Shown one piece after another: positions 58,547-64,000 of a DNA stretch of 64,000 nt; within the stretch, counting starts at the first letter, position 1; every line of letters starts with the position of its first letter. The position numbers were made by a program, and so were the translations under genes. Source of the DNA: Amycolatopsis lexingtonensis. Its GTDB lineage: Bacteria > Actinomycetota > Actinomycetes > Mycobacteriales > Pseudonocardiaceae. The stretch spans positions 10,547,001 through 10,611,000 of the forward strand of contig NZ_JADBEG010000001.1 of assembly GCF_014873755.1 (NCBI RefSeq). Direction: 5' to 3'. The notes under the pieces were generated by a model. It was given only the letters and a program-made list of their open reading frames with translations. It had not been told where the DNA came from and searched no databases.

Positions 58547-60205
58547 TGTACACCGTGACCGACTTGTTCTGCGGGGCCGGAGGCTCCGGGCTCGGGGCCA
58601 CCGCCGTGCCCGGGGTGCAGCTGGTGATGGCCGCCAACCACAGCCCGCAGGCCATCGAGACCCACCAGGCCAACTTCCCCGGCTGTGACCACGACTGCGC
58701 CGACATCTCCCAGGTCGAACCGCGCCGCTACCGCCGCACCGACATCCTGTGGGCCTCCCCGGAGTGCACCAACCACTCCATCGCCAAAGGCCGCGCCCGC
58801 GCCAAGAACCGCGACCAGGGCGTGCTGTTCGGCGAGGAGCCGGTGCCCGACCACGTGGCCGAGCGGTCGCGGGCGACGATGTGGGACGTGCCGCGGTTCG
58901 TCGAGGCGCACCGCCACGACGTCGTGATCGTGGAGAACGTGGTGGACGCGGCGAAGTGGGGAGCCGTTCCGGGCGTGGCTGGCCGCGATGGACTGCCTCG
59001 GCTACGACCACCGGGTCATCTCGCTCAACTCGATGCACGCCCCGGCCATCGCCGTGCCGCGGGCACCGCAGAGCCGGGACCGGATGTACGTGGTGTTCTG
59101 GCGCAAGGGCAACCCGGCCCCGGACCTCGACATCCGCCCGCCGGCGTGGTGCCCGGTGTGCGAGGCCGAGGTGGCGGCGGTGCAGTGGTTCAAGCCCGGC
59201 CGCGACGTCGGCCGGTACCGGCAGCAGTACCTCTACCGCTGCCCGAACACCACGTGCCGCAACACGGTCGTCGAACCGTACGTGGCGCCCGCCGCGTCGG
59301 TGATCGACTGGGCCGACCTCGGCGAACGGATCGGCGACCGCGACACCCCGCTCTCGGAGAAGACGATGGAGCGCATCCGGGCCGGGCTGGAGCGCTACGC
59401 GCGGCCGATGACGTTCGAGGCCACCGGCAACACCTTCGTCCGGCCCGGCTCCGGCTACGCCCGCGGCTGGCCCGTCGACTGGCCGACCGCGACGCTGACG
59501 ACGTCGCAGACCCGGGCGTTGCTGGTGCCCTCCGGCGGCACCCGTAACGAGGACGCCCGCCCGGTCGGCGACCCGTTCCGGACCCGCACCACCAGCGAGT
59601 GGGAAGGGCTGCTGGTGCCGCTGGAGGGCCGCGAGGGCAAGCACGCCGCCAGCACCGCCGACCCGATGCGCACGCAGACCGCGCGGCACGAGACCGCGCT
59701 GGTGGTCCCGTACTACGGCACCGGTGTGGCCCGCCCGGCCGGGCGGCCGTTGCCGACGATGACCACCGTGGACACCGCCGGGCTGGCGTTCATCGCCGAA
59801 CTGCGCGGCGGCGGCTCGGACGCCCGGCACGTTGCGGAGCCGCTGGCGACGGTGTGCGCGTCGGGCAACCACCACATGCTGGTGCGGCACAACACCGCCC
59901 GCGGCAATCCCGGCCAGATGTGCACGCCGGCGACCGAGCCCGCCCGCACGCTGACCACCGCCGGGCACCAGTCGCTGGTGGGCTGGCCGGACACCGCCCC
60001 CGCGGCCGAGGACTGCACCTTCCGGATGCTGTCGGTTGGTGAGGTGCAGGCGGCGATGGCGTTCACCCCGGACTACGTCATCACCGGGTCCAGCAAACGC
60101 GTCAAGGTCCGTCAGCTCGGCAACGGCGTCACCCCGCCCGCCGCCGAATGGCTCGTGGGCGCCGCGGTCGCCTCGCTCGAATCCACCCGGCGGCGTGCCG
60201 CTTGA
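58546..60205 (+). pseudogene. C5-cytosine DNA methyltransferase, frameshifted
   Basis: Motif I 'DLFCGAGGSGLGA', catalytic loop 'WASPECTNHSIAKGRA' (Cys in the P-x-C position) and motif VI 'VIVENVVD' are in the first frame. At 58958-58961 a run of four G puts 'AAKW' out of frame: dropping one G restores 'EPFRAWLAAMDCLGYDHRVI' and the rest to motif X 'VRQLGNGVTPPAAEWLVGAA'. The full protein would be about 552 residues. As given, translation from 58546 drifts into junk, and a second start at 58988 yields only the target-recognition half. This is either a homopolymer error, a recent mutation, or a phase-variable site. It would protect the element from restriction. Confidence 0.8.
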
Positions 60206-60215
60206 TCGCAGGTCG

Positions 60216-60890
60216 CTACGGTTTCGGCTGGTTTCCGGGTGCCGGGCTCTGAGCTGGACCGGCGGCCAGTTCTGACACATCGGCGTTTTCAACTCGGTTG
60301 ATCAGCTTGTCGGAGACTTCGATGTATGCGAGAGCGCGGTCCAGGTCGACCACGTCCCGTCCTTCACCGTGACTGAGCGCGTCGCGCAGGGTGGCAAGCT
60401 CAAACAGCGACCGTAACTCTGCATCGGTCAGTATCCCGAGGTCTAATGCAGCAACGGCGATTTTTCGTACAGGAGCCAAGTTCCGCGGCTCACCGATAAT
60501 TGGTTCTAGCCTGTCGCGCAGCGTCTTCTCCAAGCGGCCAAAGGATTCGAGGATTGCCGCTGCCGGAGCCAGCGCTGCGAGCTGGCGCATGTCCCCAGCC
60601 GCTGCCTCGGCCCCGATGTGAGGGGTGGGCTTATCCGGGTGGCCGAATGTCTTAATAAGTGTTCGCCCGTCCTTCGGCTTGTCTGCTGGTATGCCCGCGT
60701 TGATTTGCGCGTCAGTCAGCGTGCGGTCGAACTCAAGCTCGAACCCGCTGGGGCCAGCCTTTAGTGCCTTCAGTGGCCCGGACGCCAACATCTTGGTCAG
60801 TGCCCGCCGCAAGGCCAGGACGATCAACAACACACACGCGGGCCAGGCGAGCGAACCAATAACGGAACTCGTGAATTCCATCCAGCCCAC
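60216..60890 (-). CDS. Membrane protein with HEPN-like C-terminal domain
   Basis: A 224-residue protein on the opposite strand to its neighbours. One N-terminal membrane segment ('VIGSLAWPACVLLIVLALRR'), a short linker ('GPSGFELEFDRTLTDAQIN'), then a helical domain with 'LRDALSHGEGRD', whose R-x4-H matches the HEPN RNase signature, preceded by 'ILTDAELRSLFELATLRDAL'. GTG 60890 lies six bases after AGGGGG; ATG 60881 and 60905 are alternatives. Membrane-anchored HEPN proteins can act as toxins or effectors in defence; the activity here is inferred from one motif. Confidence 0.6.
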   Translation of the reverse strand: MGWMEFTSSVIGSLAWPACVLLIVLALRRALTKMLASGPLKALKAGPSGFELEFDRTLTDAQINAGIPADKPKDGRTLIKTFGHPDKPTPHIGAEAAAGDMRQLAALAPAAAILESFGRLEKTLRDRLEPIIGEPRNLAPVRKIAVAALDLGILTDAELRSLFELATLRDALSHGEGRDVVDLDRALAYIEVSDKLINRVENADVSELAAGPAQSPAPGNQPKP

Positions 60891-61007
60891 TGTGTGCCCC
60901 CTCATTCAGTCACAGACCTGTGAGTAAACCACGCCCCGTCCGTCGCCCGAGCCAGGGCGCTCCGGCTAGCTGGGCATCGCAACCCAACCGAAGGAGGTGA
61001 AACGCTG

Positions 61008-61226
61008 ATGACGACCCGGGAAACGTGGCCGTGCGCCGACTGCGGGCACTGCCACTACGCCAGCCAGGAATGCGCCGACCACCCGTGGACCGACTGGTGC
61101 CCGTACGAGGGCCTCGACTGCCCGCCTGACGTCAAGCAGCGGCGGGCCGCCGCGGAGGCGGAGTTGCTCGAACGCTACGGGCCGAACCCGACGCTCGACG
61201 AGCTTCTGCCGCCCGCTGAGGACTGA
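61008..61226 (+). CDS. Small Cys/His-rich protein
   Basis: A 72-residue protein: 'WPCADCGHCHYASQECADHP' has several Cys and His residues that could hold one or two zinc ions, followed by 'CPYEGLDCPPD' and a helical tail. AAGGAGGTG precedes ATG 61008. It lies just before the replication helicase gene. No family recognised. Confidence 0.62.
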   Translation: MTTRETWPCADCGHCHYASQECADHPWTDWCPYEGLDCPPDVKQRRAAAEAELLERYGPNPTLDELLPPAED

Positions 61227-61269
61227 TCACGGCCTTTGCTCTACCCGCACGACCAAAAAGGGGAACGCC

Positions 61270-62859
61270 ATGGCGTCCACACCTGACAGCGCGCCGAACC
61301 GGTCACGTCCGCTGTGGCCGATCGGTGCCGGGGGCCGCCCGATCCTGAGGGTCGGTGAGGACCCCGAAACCATCCGAGTCCTGACCGCGGCCCTCAACGA
61401 CCGCATCGTGCCCGACACCTACGTCAGCGACGGCGCCCCGGTCGTCGTGGAAGAGATCTCCGGCGCGGCCGGCCCCGCCACCGGGGACGACGACGTGGCG
61501 CTCCCGATCACCGCGTCGGTGCTCAAACCGCCGCTGCTGGCCGGGCTTCTGGCCGAGCACACCCAGATCATCCAGACGAAAACCAAGGGAGGCGACGAGG
61601 AGGTGACTCCGGCCGGGCACGTGCTCGGTGCGGTGCTGGCCCGCCAGCACTGGCCCGGCCTGCCCGTGCTGCGCCGGATCATCTCCACCCCGGTGATCCG
61701 CCCGGACGGCACTTTGCTGCAAACGCCGGGCTACGACCCGGCGACCGGGTTCTACCTCGCGGCCAACGACGACCTCGCGCCGATCCCGGACCACCCCAGC
61801 CCGGACGAAGTCGCCGCGGCGCGGGAATTCCTGCTGGAACGGTTCCTGCGGGACTTCCCGTGGCGCACGCCGGCGGACCGGGCGAACTACCTGGCGCTGC
61901 TGGTCACCCCGCTGATCCGCCCGTATACCCGGGCATTGTCGCCGTTCGGGATGATCGAGGCGTCCATGCCCGGCTCCGGCAAAACCATCCTGACCGGGTG
62001 CGTCGGGCTGCTGGTGGGGCAGAAGGTGCACACCTGGAACGACTCGGAGGACGAACTCCGCAAGACCATCACCACCGTGCTGGCGGACTCGGCCGGGGTG
62101 GTGGTGTTCGACAACCTGCCGGAGGGGTCGGTGGTGAAGTCGGCGGTGCTGGCGCGGCTGATGACCGAGCGGACGTGGTCGGATCGCCGGCTGGGCACCA
62201 ACGCCGCGGCGACGTACCCGAATGACCGGCTGTGGCTGGCCACCGGGAACAACCTGCACACCGGCGCGGACATGGCCTCCCGCACGGTGTGGGTGCGCCT
62301 GGATCCGAACTGCCCGCGGCCGGAGGCCCGGACGGGGTTCACGATCCCGAACCTCGACTCCTGGATCCTCGACCCGGTCAATCGGGCCACTGTGCTCCGG
62401 CACGTGCTGATCATGGTTCTCGACTGGACGAACCACGGCGCACCGACCGCCAGCTCGGTCCCGCAGATGCGGCAGTTCACCGCGTGGGCCCGTCAGCTCG
62501 GCGGGTTCCTGGAGCATCACGGGATCGGCGGGTTCCTGGCCAACGCGGCGGCCAACCGGGACCTCGACGACGACAACGCCGAATGGCGCTCGTTCTTGCT
62601 GACCTGGCACGAGATCTACGGGGACCGGGCGCTGACGGCGAAGGAGCTGACCATCAGCGGTCAGGACAGCCTGGTCGGTACCGACGTGTGGAACGGGACG
62701 TTCCCGACCAACGCGGCCGGGCGTCCGTTGACGACGAAGTCGCTCGGGAGATTGCTGGCAGGGCATGTGGACCGCTGGCACGGCGACGTCGTGTTACGCA
62801 GCGTGCTCGACAGCCACAAGAACGTCCTGACCTACACCGTCGCCAAGCAAGATCCCTAG
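61270..62859 (+). CDS. Replication helicase-like ATPase (Rep partner of prim-pol)
   Basis: A 529-residue P-loop protein. Walker A 'IEASMPGSGKTILTGC' is near residue 235 and Walker B 'AGVVVFDNLPEGS' near 280. 'DRLWLATGNNLHTGADMASR' is the sensor strand with an Asn and arginine, like SF3/DnaB-adjacent plasmid helicases that partner a primase. The C-terminal ~100 residues end before the iteron origin. With the prim-pol at 56196 it forms the replication module of the element. ATG 61270, after AAAAAGGGGAA. Confidence 0.75.
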   Translation: MASTPDSAPNRSRPLWPIGAGGRPILRVGEDPETIRVLTAALNDRIVPDTYVSDGAPVVVEEISGAAGPATGDDDVALPITASVLKPPLLAGLLAEHTQIIQTKTKGGDEEVTPAGHVLGAVLARQHWPGLPVLRRIISTPVIRPDGTLLQTPGYDPATGFYLAANDDLAPIPDHPSPDEVAAAREFLLERFLRDFPWRTPADRANYLALLVTPLIRPYTRALSPFGMIEASMPGSGKTILTGCVGLLVGQKVHTWNDSEDELRKTITTVLADSAGVVVFDNLPEGSVVKSAVLARLMTERTWSDRRLGTNAAATYPNDRLWLATGNNLHTGADMASRTVWVRLDPNCPRPEARTGFTIPNLDSWILDPVNRATVLRHVLIMVLDWTNHGAPTASSVPQMRQFTAWARQLGGFLEHHGIGGFLANAAANRDLDDDNAEWRSFLLTWHEIYGDRALTAKELTISGQDSLVGTDVWNGTFPTNAAGRPLTTKSLGRLLAGHVDRWHGDVVLRSVLDSHKNVLTYTVAKQDP

Positions 62860-62875
62860 AGACACGAGCTGGAAG

Positions 62876-63118
62876 AAACCCGCAAACCCGCAAAAGATCT
62901 TGTTCTAGCTTCCTGACCAGGGGAAACAGGTTCATGATCGTTTGCGGGTTTGTCGCGGGTGACGAAGCTGCAAACCCGCAAACCCGCCGATCTGCGGGTT
63001 CAAACCCGCAAACCCGCAGAGAAACCCGCCAGCAAACTCCCAGGTCAGAGGCCATGTTGCGGGTTTGCGGGTTTGCGGGTTTCTCTCTGCCCCGCCGCAC
63101 AGCAGTACCCAAACCCGC
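62876..63118. repeat. Iteron array, probable replication origin
   Basis: The octamer AAACCCGC or its complement occurs about a dozen times in 243 bp. Tandem forward pairs start at 62876 and 62884, with more near 62972-62985 and 63003-63025. A reverse triple (GCGGGTTT) lies near 63060-63080 and a last forward copy is at 63111. Forward and reverse groups face each other, so long hairpins could form. The position just after the helicase gene and before xis is where AICE origins lie. Also possible: part of the int/xis control region. Confidence 0.75.
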
Positions 63119-63241
63119 CGTGCCCTCCCTGCCAGCCTGCCCGGCCAGGCAGGCACCCAACGTAACCGCTCAGCCGTTCACGCCGCGCTCCGTAGCCGCC
63201 ACTCGGCCGCGGGGCGCGGCCCGCATCTGGAGGTTCATGAC

Positions 63242-63427
63242 ATGCCCACGCCAGACGAAAAACTCACCATCCCGCAGGTCTGTGACGAGCTTCAGATCGC
63301 GCGCTCGACGTTCTACGACTGGCGCGCGAAGAACCTCGGCCCGAAGTGCATCCGCCTGCCGAATCGCAAGGTGCGCGTGCGCCGCTCCGACCTCAACCAC
63401 TGGCTCGAATCCCAGGAGGCTGCATGA
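63242..63427 (+). CDS. xis: Excisionase-like MerR-type helix-turn-helix protein (Xis)
   Basis: A 61-residue protein: 'LTIPQVCDELQIARSTFYDW' is a winged-helix DNA-binding motif, followed by 'KCIRLPNRKVRVRRSDLNHW', the usual wing of element-encoded excisionases. ATG 63242, after GGAGG. Overlaps int by 4 nt, so both are made together. It would bend DNA at the att site during excision. Confidence 0.85.
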   Translation: MPTPDEKLTIPQVCDELQIARSTFYDWRAKNLGPKCIRLPNRKVRVRRSDLNHWLESQEAA

Positions 63428-64000
63428 GTGACCTCACCTACGACGTCAAGATCTGGAACATCGAAACGCGAAGCGGGAAAAGGAAGACGTCGTATCGCGT
63501 GACCTGGTTCGTGGCAGGGGAGCGCTTCGATGAGACGGCCAACCACTATGCGCTGGCTGAAAGCTTCCGATCGGATCTGGTTGCGGCAGCTCGACGAGGC
63601 GAGGCCTTCGATCGCATCCGAGGGCTGCCGATCTCCAAGTTGCGAAGTGAGTCGGACATGCCGTTTTTCGCTTTCGCCTGCAAGTACGTCGACATGAAGT
63701 GGCCGCGCGCTGCCGGGAAGTCGCGAGCTGGCAACGCCGACGCGCTGGCGTCGGCGTTGCCAGCGATGTTGTCGACCACCCGCGGCAGGCCCGAAGACGG
63801 GGTCCTTCGTCGTGCGTTGACCGGATGGGCCTTCAACAAGAAGAGGCGAGACAACGCCAAGCCGGCTGAGATTGAGCGTGCCTTGAAATGGCTTCAGGCG
63901 AACACCCTTCCCGTGTCACGGATGGACGACACGGCCAAGCTTAGGGAGGTCCTGGACCAGATCTCGCTCAAGCTTGACGGGACACAGGCCGCCGCGAAAA
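63424..64000 (+). CDS. int: Tyrosine-recombinase integrase, N-terminal part (runs off window)
   Basis: The first 192 residues of an integrase: 'TYDVKIWNIETRSGKRKTSY' with 'RVTWFVAGERFDET' is the Arm-binding/AP2-like N-terminal strand pattern, and 'KWPRAAGKSRAGNADALASA' followed by 'RALKWLQANTLPVSRMDDTA' is the SAM-like core-binding domain of actinobacterial phage-type integrases. The catalytic domain lies beyond 64000. It overlaps xis by 4 nt (ATGA). The orientation matches the older integrase remnant at 30037-30432. Confidence 0.85.
   Translation, partial: MSDLTYDVKIWNIETRSGKRKTSYRVTWFVAGERFDETANHYALAESFRSDLVAAARRGEAFDRIRGLPISKLRSESDMPFFAFACKYVDMKWPRAAGKSRAGNADALASALPAMLSTTRGRPEDGVLRRALTGWAFNKKRRDNAKPAEIERALKWLQANTLPVSRMDDTAKLREVLDQISLKLDGTQAAAK

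Larger units (their letters stand above)
30570..64000. mobile_element. Putative actinomycete integrative and conjugative element (AICE), right end outside window
   Basis: Left boundary: tRNA 3' half at 30570-30612. The core modules are all present in AICE order: regulators (37222, 38966), small genes and spread-like membrane proteins (39407-45991), a TraB-like FtsK translocase (46101), replication genes (prim-pol 56196, helicase 61270), an iteron origin (62876-63118), xis (63242) and int (63424, running off the end). Cargo sits at 30874-37262 and 49308-54116. There is no relaxase or type IV pilus gene set, as expected for TraB-type double-stranded DNA transfer. The right att should lie shortly beyond 64000 as an intact tRNA. 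The left limit is inferred. Confidence 0.7.

Noticed and set aside
62876..63118. Possible CRISPR array from the regularly repeated octamers
   Set aside because: Units are 8 bp, in both orientations, often directly adjacent with no spacer of constant length, and no cas gene is in the window. An iteron origin fits.

Overview
The window is high-GC actinomycete DNA, most likely from Amycolatopsis or a close relative. This rests on a division and cell-wall (dcw) block, a VanY-VanRS-VanXAH set of the type found in glycopeptide-producing actinomycetes, GTG/TTG starts with 1-8 nt gene overlaps, an SsgA-like protein and an actinomycete-type integrative and conjugative element (AICE).

Region 1 (1-5258) is the end of murD followed by ftsW, murG, murC and ftsQ, all overlapping or nearly so. 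ftsZ, which normally follows ftsQ, is absent. Instead ftsQ converges on a van resistance cluster (5248-10212): vanY, divergent vanRS, and a vanHAX operon on the minus strand. Together these make D-Ala-D-Lac-ended precursors, destroy D-Ala-D-Ala and trim D-Ala-ended pentapeptides. The vanY and vanH upstream regions share an almost identical three-fold 11-bp repeat at the same distance from the start codon, so one VanR regulon is likely. The same repeat cassette also lies upstream of vanR.

Region 2 (10287-26181) is chromosomal or accessory. It holds an SDR-like gene with a divergent TetR regulator and its operators, a DUF4190-type membrane protein, and a five-gene operon (12691-20160). That operon pairs a membrane-anchored, apparently degenerate FtsK/HerA-like protein with an intact HerA-like ATPase, a papain-fold (Tox-PL-like) deamidase candidate, a small candidate immunity protein and a long acidic repeat protein with a C-terminal membrane segment. 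It is the best candidate here for an undescribed system. After it come a HAD hydrolase, an AraC regulator with a dihydrofolate-reductase-like protein, a lipoprotein and a three-gene exported-protein cluster.

Region 3 (26182-30569) is eroded: cytochrome P450 and acyl-CoA ligase fragments, a pentapeptide protein, a MarR regulator with two clear operators and a DUF6069-like membrane protein, and an integrase remnant that has lost its catalytic tyrosine. It ends at a tRNA 3' half (30570-30612) that looks like an attachment site.

Region 4 (30613 to the end) appears to be one AICE of at least 33 kb. Its left end carries cargo: a STAND-like ATPase with nine near-identical repeats, a low-GC ATPase plus PD-(D/E)XK-like nuclease pair, a GNAT and a kinase-like phosphotransferase. 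The core follows: two regulators with operator repeats, a long series of small overlapping genes, spread-type membrane proteins, a TraB-like FtsK translocase with a repeat-rich candidate clt, a second cargo block (HNH nuclease, TIR-like/NB-ARC/TPR protein), a prim-pol, a frameshifted cytosine methyltransferase, a HEPN-like protein, a replication helicase, an iteron origin, xis and the start of int.
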